From the NCBI GenBank assembly GCA_902702965.1, contig CACRXP010000554.1, positions 281,272 to 345,271 on the forward strand: a stretch of DNA of 64,000 bases, written 5' to 3'. Source of the stretch: Spirometra erinaceieuropaei (Eukaryota; Platyhelminthes; Cestoda; Diphyllobothriidea; Diphyllobothriidae). A program made the position numbers and the translations under genes. This document shows, in pieces, positions 23,160-33,660 of this stretch. Each line of letters opens with the position of its first letter. Position 1 is the first letter of the stretch. The notes under the pieces were generated by a model. That model was not told the DNA's origin. It was given only the letters and a program-made list of their open reading frames with translations, and ran no database searches.

Positions 23160-24525
23160 GGAATGAAATATACCCCATCAGGCTACACTGACGTTTATTT
23201 TCGGGCGTCTGCGTAGTAATCACCACCTTCGAATCGAGCACGCACCGGAATATGATCCTCTGTGCCTTTGTATGCACCTACTTCGCATTCACCAGCAACG
23301 CAAGGAGGACTGTGGTCACGTGTCGTTTGGAGCCGACTGTGGAGTACATCAAACTCACTGTAAGTGTCCAGGAACATCGCCTTATGACTGTAAACAATTT
23401 CTTCTATAGGGAAACCATCATATGAGAGATTCGGGTCCCCACTCCTTCTGAAAGTTTGACTCATGGGCGCGTAGGGACCATCAAGTACATGGCAATCGTA
23501 GACGTAGCCTCATCAGCTATGGAGTCCAATACTATTTTCAGCTGTGAAAACTTCCTCTTGTGTTAAGAGGGTGAGGTGGGTTCAGGGAAAATCTTCCCTT
23601 CTGGAAACCAGCCTACGCGTAAGTTTTCATTCCATCGCATGCGGCGGATGAACTAACAAGCTTCCTGGGCACTGCTTATGAGATACCGTCGGCATCGAGA
23701 ACCGTGAAACAAGGATGGACGTTTTTTCACTTTTGTTTCGGGTGGTGAAGGTGTAAAAGTGAATGACATTAGGAAGAATTTCGGATCACTTTAAACAGGA
23801 TAGTGTGCTACCATTTCACTACGCATATTCCAAACAAACTGGGTGAGTGCTACCCCGAGATCAGGTCATTACTTATGTTCGGATTATTGCGCACACTGCA
23901 ATTAGTTAAAATAGAAGAAACCTCGGGTAGGAGCAAGAAGAAAGTCGTCTCAATCAGTCTGAGCACCAACCGCAACACTTGAAATTGCTCCGATTGTACT
24001 AGCCTGATTACGAGACGGAAAACAGGTCTAAAGTCCTCGCAGACTGTTACATTAAGATAAGCACCCAAGAACTGATAAGTGCTTTTGACACAGGCAAGGA
24101 AGATGGGGTGGATTGTTTCTGGACTATTTTCCTTTGTCAGTCAGTCACAAATGTGCTCTGAGACGGAGAAACCTGAGATCTGAGCCGGGTTTCATTTGAC
24201 AATTTAGACAGACGTCGAGCCAGTTGAGCAACACCAGTTGACGAGGACAAATAAATCAGGAGTAGTCATTACTGCCGCCTTTATGCATGTCACCAGTGCT
24301 TCGCGCGTGACAGCCGACTCGTTCTTTAACGATTACCAGGCCGTTCCGAGATTTTCAATAATCGAAGGTGGAAACTCAATATATCACCTGTCTTTATGCC
24401 CAATATTTTGGTAATCAACGCTTCTCTTCACCCAATTGTGTGAAGTCACATTTCTCAGATCAGGCATCAAGCAGAAGTTGGAGGCCTAATCTGGACAGGC
24501 GATGTATGGTTCCGTTACAAAAAGC
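23160..24525. other. No recognisable gene; one unassigned minus-strand frame
   Basis: A minus-strand frame at 23464-23195 encodes 89 acidic residues (…GFPIEEIVYSH…, …VRARFEGGDYY…) with no family I recognise and no clear splice sites. The rest shows nothing assignable. Confidence 0.25.
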
Positions 24526-24529
24526 GGCT

Positions 24530-25650
24530 GCGCCCCTGCCCCCGGAAGCAGGTCACAGAAAGGCTCCTCAGCTACACACACGCGCACGCACGCACGAGTC
24601 CTTTCACCATTCCTACCCGCAGAATAAAACATGCTTCCGGTAGTACATTTTAGTCTCGGTCACAGAGCTGCTTATCATCTATCATGCCACCACCACTGTC
24701 ACAATCCGACGAGTGTGTGCTCGCCTATGTAGGCGGGTGGGTAAAGTCACCGGTTACCACGCGAGTTCCGGATGACGGATAGAACTGTACCGTTTGTGGT
24801 CTCAGGCTAGTAATGATGGTGGCGGTGGCGGTGGTGGTGATAAGGACGACGAACAGTCCAATGCCCCTCTATACTACTCCACTACGCCTCCGGTTTCCTC
24901 TCTGCCTTGTCAGGTGGGGGTTTGTAACGATTCGGGGAAACGCGCGCGCGCGCGCACCCGTGGACACATAAAACTCAAGCAGCCAGAAAAAGAGGGTGGG
25001 CAAGTTCATATGTGTGTGTGTGTGTATATACGCGCCCGTAGCGGAAATTCTGTCCGAATAAGTGAGGGGGACGGATGNNNNNNNNNNNNNNNNNNNNNNN
25101 NNNNNNNNNNNNNNNNNNNNNNNNNNNNNNNNNNNNNNNNNNNNNNNNNNNNNNNNNNNNNNNNNNNNNNNNNNNNNNNNNNNNNNNNNNNNNNNNNNNN
25201 NNNNNNNNNNNNNNNNNNNNNNNNNNNNNNNNNNNNNNNNNNNNNNNNNNNNNNNNNNNNNNNNACCGTGACAGGCAACAGGCTGGAAGCTCGGTGCAGG
25301 CGGCGCGTCTTCCTCTGAGTTGACCGGGTGGAGGGGGTGGGCAACACGTCCACCACCGGATGAGTGTGTTGCAGCCAGTGGGATGGAGCGTTGAAATTTT
25401 GTGGGCGTGGCCGAGCAGCACCAGAAGACGACGACGACGACGACGATGACGCGAGGACAGCTGGGGGAGGAGGGGTGGACAACAGGAACGAGAGCGGTGC
25501 GGCTCTCCCGTGAGCATATACGGGTATGCACACGCGACTTCCGTATAATGAATCGACGACGATGGGGAGAATGCAATGCAGGAGGAGGGGAATAATGCAG
25601 CGGCGCAACCTCACTGGCTAAAGTGCCTCCATTTGCTGTTGCCGCGGTCT
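24530..25650. other. GC-rich island around the assembly gap
   Basis: The stretch is rich in CpG, CGCG and GAC/GGT simple repeats (acgacgacgacgacga near 25430, a GT run near 25012). Its composition is unlike the flanks. It could be a promoter or 5' region of an unseen gene. All long frames here run through the Ns and are not evidence of coding. Confidence 0.3.
25078..25264. other. Assembly gap (187 Ns)
   Basis: An unbroken run of N flanked by GC-rich, low-complexity sequence, typical of a failed assembly or sequencing region. Confidence 0.99.
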
Positions 25651-25654
25651 CTAC

Positions 25655-26415
25655 TAGGTGAAGAATGCTCAAAAAACAACAGCTGGGTTATTAGCTTCTG
25701 TGTATGCCACAGGTGTGTGTATCACCTTTTCAGTAGGCGCTTCGTTACAAATCCTACAGCGCGTTTTCACGTCGGTTGTTATGGTGTAGACCGCTAAGTA
25801 GCATTGGTCACCTGCTATGTGATCCGTTGAATGCATTCAGCTTCGAGTAATAATTGAAGCAAAATTTAAGCCTGACACGCGATGGCGCCTTATACGCGGA
25901 TATACGTGCGCTGAAAGGAATAACCCTTCAAGACCCACTGAACTTGGGCGGTCGATGCTGTTCTAGTCGCCATCACCCATTAATCATGGCTTTGTGGCTG
26001 TTTTCAGTTACAAATGAGGACAACAAAGTGTACCATTAACCGGTTCTCAGCGCGTCTGCCACACTCCAGTAAACGTCCTGGAAAGGGTATGCTTTATGGC
26101 TGGGCTTACTTACTCTGGGGAACAAGTGTGCTACAAGAAAATAACTGGCGATATTCATTTGTACGCGCCAGAGAAAAAGTAACAAGACTTCGCGATGGCT
26201 GTTGCGTGAGCGTGGTCAAAATGCTTTAACGCAGTCGTCGACAATGCAATACATTTTTGACAATGCCTGCAAAGTAGCATTAAATGCATTTATCATTATC
26301 ATGAAATGGTAAAAATAGTGTCCCCTGTTAATTGGTGACAATGTGGAGGATCAAAGTTTGTGATACCACAAAGGTTTTAGATGTTCATCTCTTTTGCTCG
26401 ACACAAATGTTCCCC
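25655..26415. other. No recognisable gene
   Basis: I see nothing assignable in this stretch. Confidence 0.3.
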
Positions 26416-26421
26416 GAAGTA

Positions 26422-27411
26422 CAGTAGATAGACTAACTCATGAAATGTCAGCCGAAATTCCGAAATGCGTTTTCGTTTCGAAAAGATTAATTAAGTAGGG
26501 TTTTAAAACTAATTATCGAACAACATGATTCCATAATGATTCAGTTACCTCAGGATATCGGCTTTTGAAGGAACTTCCTTTTGTCTGCATGCAAGAACTA
26601 TACTCTGTAACAAATGACTACTTAAATAGCATGCATCTTCTCACTGATTTTCGGTGCCCTTAAAGATTCAATTACATTTCATGCAAAACATGCATAGAAA
26701 TATACATTCTTTCGTTCATCCGGTAGGAATTGACGGCTTCTTCCAATTTTATGCATAAAGGAAGGGTATAATTCGGTTTCAAAAACTTTTCCGATTCCCG
26801 AATAATTTTGAACCTGACCTGCCGTTACACTTGCATACAGGGTTTCCAAACTACAAGTCGTATATTTTCCGCGTATGGAAAACCGCACATTTATCTACGG
26901 TATTCAGAGGAGACCATATGGGGTTCGTAAAATTTAGCAGTGGATTTGAGTTCTATTGTAAAATTTACATGCCGCATTGGTAAATGCAGAGACATGACGA
27001 TTTATGAACAGCCATTTGACGGTATTCAAAAATCTCATAATTAAACCTTTTTGTAATCGCATTATGCCCTTCTTTCGCGTATAAAATTGAAAGAAGAAGT
27101 AATTTTCTACTGAATGAGCAAAAGAATGAATATTTTCATGCATGTTTTCCATGAAATGTAATTGAATCTTTAAGGGCACCGAAAATCAGTGAGAAGATGC
27201 ATGCTATTTAAGTAGTCATTTGTTACAGAGTATAGTTCTTGCATGCAGACAAAAGGAAGTTCCTTCAAAAGCCGATATCCTGAGGTAACTGAATCATTAT
27301 GGAATCATGTTGTTCGATAATTAGTTTTAAAACCCTACTTAATTAATCTTTTCGAAACGAAAACGCATTTCGGAATTTCGGTCGACATTTCGTGAGTTAG
27401 CCCACATACCG
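26422..27411. mobile_element. Palindromic element (family P), best-preserved copy
   Basis: The two arms are long inverted repeats. The left arm (26422 onward: ctaactcatgaaatgtc, cgaaattccgaaatgcg, ttttgaaggaacttcc, ttgtctgcatgcaaga) reappears reverse-complemented from about 27180 to 27411. A non-palindromic middle of roughly 250-300 bp separates the arms. There is no coding capacity. The structure is that of a fold-back or long-inverted-repeat non-autonomous DNA element. Confidence 0.75.
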
Positions 27412-27844
27412 TAAGTGACCTCGGCCATAAACCATGACACTGCCAACGTCCTTGACCGGTGAGCTAAATCAGACGCAGGTGTACGGCTTGTGACTGTCTC
27501 CGCATCCGGTAGTTCCTCCCCGTAGGCGGCCCAGGCCAACTTGGTTCGTATTCCCACTGAAACAAATGTCGTGATTTATAGTGGACTTCGACAGTCGTCT
27601 GGGATGACTAGAAAATCATATGTACGACAACACTGCTTATTTGCTCGTGGTTGGAGGAGCCAGAAAATATTCCTAAACGAAGAATGGATAATTACGCAGT
27701 CGGCAAGGCGATCATGGTCTGCGGACGACAAATGTGCTGTTGAACATTTATCCCTAGCCACCACCCCTGTCCCCATCCCGTGCTTCTCCGCACTCTTACC
27801 GTGTAACATCGTTCACTCGGGAAGTCTGGAATGTTAGTTAGCTT

Positions 27845-28201
27845 GGCAACGATAGGGAGAAGGACCAAAACTAACTTGAGCCAGCTTGTGGACCGCGTCG
27901 TACGTTGAGTGGTGGTAGAGGGGGTTCTACGGATGAGGCAACACAGAGGACGGAGAGTAAGAAGACACAGAAAATAGACAAATTTCTGCCGAAAGTCCTA
28001 TCGTACGTTTTCATTTGGCAAAGTCAGCGCGATAATAAAAAATAAACAAAAAGCAATTCTTAAAAACAACGCACTTTGAATAAAGCGCCGCTGGCAAGTC
28101 TACATTTGGTCAGGAATGGAAGGCAATTTCAAACAATGGGAACGGTGAATAAAAAGTGATGTTTACAGTCGCACTGAATTGTGGGATATACTTTTGTAGC
28201 A
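27845..28201 (+). repeat. Family H repeat, first of a direct pair
   Basis: A ~357-bp block from ggcaacgataggg to ggatatacttttgtagc, repeated at 28337-28696 in the same orientation with scattered substitutions and a few indels. Shared blocks include caaatttctgcc, gcgccgctgg and tgggaacggtgaataa. It is non-coding. Confidence 0.8.
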
Positions 28202-28336
28202 GTCATTTTGAAATCTGTGCCAGTAGTCCCTTGCTCTACAGCTGGTGACATCTCTGCCAACGGACCCTGCAGGAGTTCGAAAACTCAGCCGCCTTCTTCC
28301 TTACTCGCTCAAATATTCGCCCTCACTACAGATCTA

Positions 28337-28696
28337 GGCAACGATAGGATGTAGGACCCCCAACTAACTTGAGCTAACCTGTGGACCGTGTCATACGTTG
28401 AATGGTGGTAGACGGGGTTTTACGGGTGGGACAACACGTAGGACGAGGAGTAAGAAAATACAGGAAATATATAAATTTCTGCCAAAAGTCTTATTGTACG
28501 CTGTCATTTAGCAAAGGAACTGAGCGCGACAATAAAAAGTGAACAAAAAGTAATTTTCAAATGACGGGCTTTGAATGAAGCGCCGCTGGAAAGTTTACAT
28601 TTAGTCAGGAAGGGGAGGAAATTTTAAACAATGGGAACGGTGAATAATAAGTGATGCTTACAGTCGCACTGAATTTTGGGATATATTTTTGTAGCT
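28337..28696 (+). repeat. Family H repeat, second of a direct pair
   Basis: The partner of 27845-28201, separated from it by about 135 bp of unrelated sequence. A third, more degenerate copy lies at 52713-53010, so this is a dispersed repeat and not only a local duplication. It abuts the RTE endonuclease fragment. Confidence 0.8.
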
Positions 28697-28699
28697 GCC

Positions 28700-29048
28700 T
28701 TCTACTTGTGCGTCCTAACCCGTATCGTTGCCGTTCGCTTTTAGATAATCGACTGGTCACACAGTGGGACAACTCTGAGCTCTTGAGAACTGTTGTGCTA
28801 TGAAGTAACAATTGCGGCTCTGAGTGAGACCGATTTCTCAAATCAGGCATTACTCGGGGAGTTGAGTGCGCGAATCACCCTCCTCTGTAGCGGACACTTA
28901 AAGACAGAACGATGTGAAGCCGGAATCGTTTTCGCCATCGTGAATGGCTTTGTGAGACGACTGACCTGCCTGTCGCAGTGAATCAGTAATAGCCTCATGA
29001 TCTTGAGGCTGTCAGTCTGCGGGGACAAATTCATCACCTCTAACAGCA
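28700..29048 (+). pseudogene. RTE-like LINE endonuclease fragment
   Basis: The frame reads YEVTIAALSETDFSNQALLG, then CEAGIVFAIVNGFVRRLTCL and, after a stop, LMILRLSVCGDKF. This follows the order of the N-terminal half of the APE endonuclease of the RTE elements seen elsewhere here. A palindromic element interrupts it at 29049. The homology resumes after 30043 with PMT and a GACCTGCACGCC (DLHA) block near 30079. Confidence 0.75.
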
Positions 29049-30043
29049 CAGTAGGTGGGCTAACTCATGAAATGTCAACCGAAATTCCGAAGTGCGCTTT
29101 CGTTTCGAAAAGATTAATTAAGTAGGCTTGTAAAACTAATCAGCCTAAAGTATAATTCTATAATAATTCAGTTACCTCAGGATGCCGGCTTTTGAATGAA
29201 CTTCCGTTCGGCTGCATGCAGAAACTACACTCTGTAAAAGTGACTACTTAAGTAGCACGAATTTTTCTCAGTGATTTCCGAGGCCCCTAAAAGTCCAATT
29301 ATATTTCAGGAAAAACATGCATAAAAATATTCATTCTTTTGCTCATTCGGTAGACAATTACGTATTCGTCTAATTTTACACTCGAAGGAAGGACATAATT
29401 CGGTTTTAAAAAAAGTTTCTAATTGTGGGACATTTAAACACCGTGAAATGGCAGCTCATAAAACGTCATGTCTCTGCATTTACCAATGTGGCTTGTAAAT
29501 TTAACAATATGGATCAAATCCACTGCTAAATTTTATGAACCCTATATGGTCCCCCTTTATTACCGTAGAGAGATGTCTGCTCTTCTGTACGAGGAAAATA
29601 TACGGCTTGTAGTTTGGAAACCCTGAATCCAAGTGTAACGATAGGTCGGAGTTCAAAATTATTAAGGAATTGGAAAAGTTCTTCAAAACCGAATTATACC
29701 CTTTCTTCGAGTATAAGATTTGAAGAAGACGTAATTATCTACCGAATGAGCTAAACAATGAATATTTCATGCATGTTTTTCCTGAAATATAATTGGATAT
29801 TCAGGGGCATCTAAAATCAATGAGAAGGATCCATGCTACATAAGTAGTCATTTTTACAGAGTACGCTTTTTTGCGTGTCGCCGGAAGGAAGTTCATCCAA
29901 AAGCCCGCATCCTGGGGTAACTGAAATATTATAGAATTATGTTGCAGGCGGACTATTTTTACAACCCTACTTAATTAATCTTTTCGAAACGAAAACACAT
30001 TTCGGAATTTCGGTTGACATTTCATGATTTAGCCTACCTACTG
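29049..30043. mobile_element. Palindromic element (family P) with mappable insertion site
   Basis: Ends are cagtaggtgggc on the left and cctacctactg on the right, with long inverted arms between. The element splits the RTE endonuclease fragment, so both borders can be placed. The flanks are taacagca (29041-29048) and tacctagca (30044-30052), compatible with a decayed 8-bp target duplication. CAG…CTG ends plus an 8-bp duplication would suggest a hAT-like origin. That class assignment is inference. Confidence 0.75.
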
Positions 30044-30424
30044 TACCTAGCACACCCGATGACGCGAAGGATACGACGACCTGCACGCCCCCCCCCCTTG
30101 TGGCCGTGCAAAAGGCGGTTGGAGCATAATTGAGTGAGGACGACACGTGGGTCATAACTGGCCGTTTCAGCTTCCGGCAAATTTCTCCAAATGACTTCTG
30201 CCTCCGTTTAACTGACATCTGATCTTGCAAAAATTGCACCATAAAAATGCCGCATGCCGTCCGCGTGCGTTAAATCTCCCCTAAAAGTACCCTTTATTCG
30301 CTTATAACTCTGATGATACTGGTTACTGTGAAAGAGAAAACCCTTGCCGATACAAACGAAAATGCGAGTCCCAAAAAGCAGTTGGAGAGCAGGCACAGTC
30401 GCTGGGACGGCGCGAACACTGCTA

Positions 30425-30790
30425 ACTTTTCATGACTTACTATACTGATAGCACATGTACTAGCTATCAGCCCAGACGCGTGTTTCGCCAATGAGATAGG
30501 TTCGGCTCGTCAGTGGGTCGCCCAGCGTTCTCGTGCGCTTTTTAGTAGACACTCCGGTTTCTAACTCCCAACCTTCTAATCTCCTCAGAAATTAGTGCGC
30601 TAACTTGGAGTAAGTCCTTCGGAATGTTACTTCACAGGCTCAGTCCGAAAGTTTATACGAATATTTGAGCCGAAATCCATCAGCTTCAGCGGGATAGCGA
30701 CGTAGTATTCATAAACTACCAACCGGCAGCCAGTGGTATACACATATTGCATGAGTTACTATAGCGACAGCACAGGCTCTGGCCGATTTC
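30425..30790 (-). repeat. Family G tandem repeat carrying a hammerhead ribozyme
   Basis: One full unit plus the start of the next: ttactatactgatagcaca near 30437 recurs as ttactatagcgacagcaca near 30757, a period of about 320 bp. The minus strand holds the hammerhead at 30471-30517. Other copies are at 5320, 13215, 34745 and 56140. Small non-coding tandem units with a type I hammerhead are the hallmark of animal retrozymes and of the schistosome Sm-alpha repeats. Confidence 0.65.
30471..30517 (-). ncRNA. Type I hammerhead ribozyme (candidate)
   Basis: On the minus strand, 5' to 3', the motif has these parts. Stem I strand CCCA is at 30517-30514 and CTGACGA at 30513-30507. Stem II opens with GCC and closes with GGC (30506-30487, 14-nt loop), so position 10.1-11.1 is a G-C pair. 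GAAA follows at 30486-30483, then a two-pair stem III with loop ACGC, cleavage triplet GTC (C17 at 30475), and stem I strand TGGG at 30474-30471. All invariant core nucleotides are present. After an internal loop, GCT/AGC can extend stem I. Short stem III and open stem I fit metazoan type I ribozymes. Confidence 0.65.
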
Positions 30791-31365
30791 TGTGCTTGGC
30801 CGAATTTTCGAACATACGCACGCACACGAAAAAGCCAAGATCGACCGACCTCCCTATGGCACTTCTTGCTACCTATGGACTGGCTTCCATTCTCGCGTAA
30901 CAGTTGCGCCTCTCACTCTCCCTTATCATTTTGTCAGACAAAGCCTTGATGCAATTTCGGCGATAAGAATGTCTGGAACAGCACTAATTGAGTCAAATGA
31001 TTCTGCCCCAACTCCGACATCAACCACTGCCGAGGTAGTCCAGCATGAGCGTGGTGGGAGGAGGGGTGGGGGAGGACTGGTGATCGGAGTAGGGAGAGGG
31101 GGCTGGACGGGGGGGGCGGAGCAGCCAGAGCCTTTAAATGCAACTTACTACTGACCGAAGATTGTCATCTCTGACGCCAGTGCACTCACACCAAATTGAC
31201 GACAGCCCTCCCTCCGCCTCCGAGACAAGTACATTGTGCGCACACCATGTGCTGAGGAAGCAGACGAGGGGGGTCTGGCGCCGCTTCTTGAGGCGTACAG
31301 TTAAGACGGTACTCTGAGAAGAGCCCTTTTCTAAATACATGCCTCCCTCCCCCTACTTGGGTGGA
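30791..31365. other. GC-rich, purine-skewed stretch without gene
   Basis: A GGGAGG-rich tract near 31050-31120 gives proline/glycine-rich frames on both strands. No conserved protein or splice pattern was recognised. A regulatory role is possible but unsupported. Confidence 0.25.
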
Positions 31366-31369
31366 TCAC

Positions 31370-32200
31370 CTGTGGAAAGAGAAGGTAGTCGGAGGTGGGG
31401 TTCAGTCTACTGTTATCTTCGCTCAAGAAGGAGGAAATCGATCAGAGCGTAGTTTTGATCAAAAGCCGCCACCACCGTCCCAGAACACGCATGTAAAGTG
31501 GGAAAACGACGTACAGCGACAGACGAGTCGCTCACGAAAAACGTCCTCTGTTCTGTATCGTACGATGAAAATCTACCCCCGTAAGGGAACCTCGTCTACT
31601 CTCGAGACGGAAAGGCGGTAAATCGTGAGTGTCACTATCGCCTCTGCTTCTCCTATGTGTGAAAACGTGCATCTTCGACTCAGACCGCGAACATAGTTTG
31701 GTCTTGATCTTGGTAAACACCAAAAGTTCAGTTCTCGGATCAACTGGTTTGGTGCTAAACCTGAGTTAAAACCCCACCCGCTGAGATACAGGCCCAAGTC
31801 TTGCCTTCGTAATAAGAGCAATGACGGCTATCGTGAGCATATCGATAGGCCTCGAAAAGGCAATTAACTTTTCAAACATATATATGCATATATATATATA
31901 TATATACTATTATAGCGTTCATCATCTTCCGAGGAAAACGAAGAGAGGGCGAATTCATGGACCAAATTGTATTTAAACTGACGATTCGGAAACTTCCTCG
32001 TTTCCATCATCGGAGTAATGCGCTTGTTGCTTCTGCCGGTCTTGAGTTGTTCAGCCTTGCCACTTGTCTCGTATTATAGTCGTGCTCGATGCGTGAACTT
32101 TGACCTGCCCATTTGCCGCTGACTGGCTTAGACCTCCGCGGGCTGACCGCTGACGGGCCTGCCTGTTGGCCTCTTCCACGTCAACTGGTGGATTGATCAT
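31370..32200. other. No recognisable gene; contains an AT microsatellite
   Basis: A TA dinucleotide run lies at about 31879-31907. Otherwise I see nothing assignable. Confidence 0.35.
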
Positions 32201-32204
32201 TCGT

Positions 32205-32472
32205 TACTGTTCATGTGGGTAGCATTCAGCTTCGTGGGTCATGGGCCCGTTGTCCTGTCGGTTTCGATCGGGAATATACAATGGTAGAGGGGGCGCTCGC
32301 CGATCGGAACTCACTCGTCCCGTTGTGGCTTACGGGCTATCTCTCGATCCCAACAAGCAATCGCACAGCGGCGCGTGATATAGGCAGATTAGCATTCCCG
32401 ACAAGAACAAGGGAGACTGGAATGGCAATTTTTGACTTATTAGTCGTCGTCGGTCATTATGGACTCTAAATT
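32205..32472 (-). mobile_element. tRNA-derived SINE (family A), partial tandem copy
   Basis: Reading left to right, the reverse-oriented head (gggcccgttgtcctgtcgg … gataggcagatt) runs straight into the tail of another unit (acaagggagactggaatgg). This shows a head-tail junction of two units. The hammerhead-like core is degenerate here (CCGACGA, AAAA). Confidence 0.65.
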
Positions 32473-32814
32473 CGATTCCACTTGCCGTGCAAAATTCGTC
32501 GAGATCGTTGGGAGTGGTTTCGATGAAATAATCACTCTGTTCTCTCCAATGGTTACAAATGGACCCTATCCAGCCAAATGAGCAGGAGGGGTGTCTAGTA
32601 AGCGTACCTGGAGTGAGAGGGCACCATTACCAACCCACTTGCCTACAGAAAACGTTTTTCCAGTTTCCTTGGGTACCTCCTCGTATAGAACCCTTATTCG
32701 CATTTTTGAAGGCAGCTGCACAGTGTATAAGGGCATTGCAACAAAAGAATTGGAGCCTGTCAAGACGACTGGCCGGACCATGTCCACTTTTAGCAACCAA
32801 CCTCTGACCCCACT

Positions 32815-33180
32815 GTGCGGCCGTCGCAAGCGACAGCCTTCACCGCGTGCTCCACGGATTAAACGCAGGATGATGACTAGAATGTGAAGTAGTTTGCAGT
32901 GAGACAGGCGTGTACAGCATCTGCCGAGCTCTCACCTCCCCAGCCACCATGTCCCGGCGGCATGCCAGTGTTAGGACGACCGAAGGTGGGCAAGGGCGCT
33001 GTGATTGAAAAGTCAAACAGTCCGTCTATGCGTGCCACACACACTACCCGGTACAGGCCATAGCTAGGGCGACTCGGATCTCGAAGGCCATGATGAAAAG
33101 GAGGCATTGCTGTCTGGTTCTCAGTCATACGATCCGCTACAGACATAACACCAAATTGTCTCTTGTGGCACAGGCGCATT
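32815..33180 (+). repeat. Unclassified interspersed repeat (family D)
   Basis: It shares cgtgccacacac, gggcgactcggatctc and a following segment with 57185-57620 and 60120-60290. It is strongly diverged. Confidence 0.4.
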
Positions 33181-33354
33181 AGGAGAGCCGAGATACAAAC
33201 AGCAGTTGAACTGCGGGATAGAATGGGCTACATTCCCTAGTTATCTGTTCGATGCTTAATTGCGTCTTAGGTCAATATTACATTGTCTTGTATGTTAGTA
33301 TCATAGATCATTCTATAAATATTTACCTCGACAGATGGTGGACTGTGTTGTCAG

Positions 33355-33657
33355 AGTTGGAAATAAAGTGGTAGGGGGCGTTTACCGATCGTTCTTACGG
33401 AACTCACTCGTCCCGTTGTGCCTTACGGGCTCTCTCTCTCTCGAGCCCAAACAGCAGCCGCACAGCGGCGAATGATATAGGCAGTATGTTATTGCGACAA
33501 CAACAAGGGAGACTGGAATGGCCATTTCTGGCTTATGAGCCGTCATCAGGCAGTAATACCCAATCCCGAAGTGTGGAACACCTGCGGCTCGAACTCGCGA
33601 CCTATTAGTTAGAAGTTCACGCCTCTAACCACTGGGCCACGAGCCCGTTGCCCTAGC
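33355..33657 (-). mobile_element. tRNA-derived SINE (family A), left member of inverted pair
   Basis: A full unit in reverse orientation. The minus strand has the tRNA-like part near 33590-33650 and the body with CTGATGA (33549-33543), a 14-nt spacer, GAAA and CCAGTC (33516-33511). Stem I pairs with one mismatch. It faces the next copy head to head. Confidence 0.75.
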
Positions 33658-33660
33658 CTT

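Noticed and set aside
24794..25672. Long frames across the gap
   Set aside because: Most of their length is N, so they are not evidence of coding.
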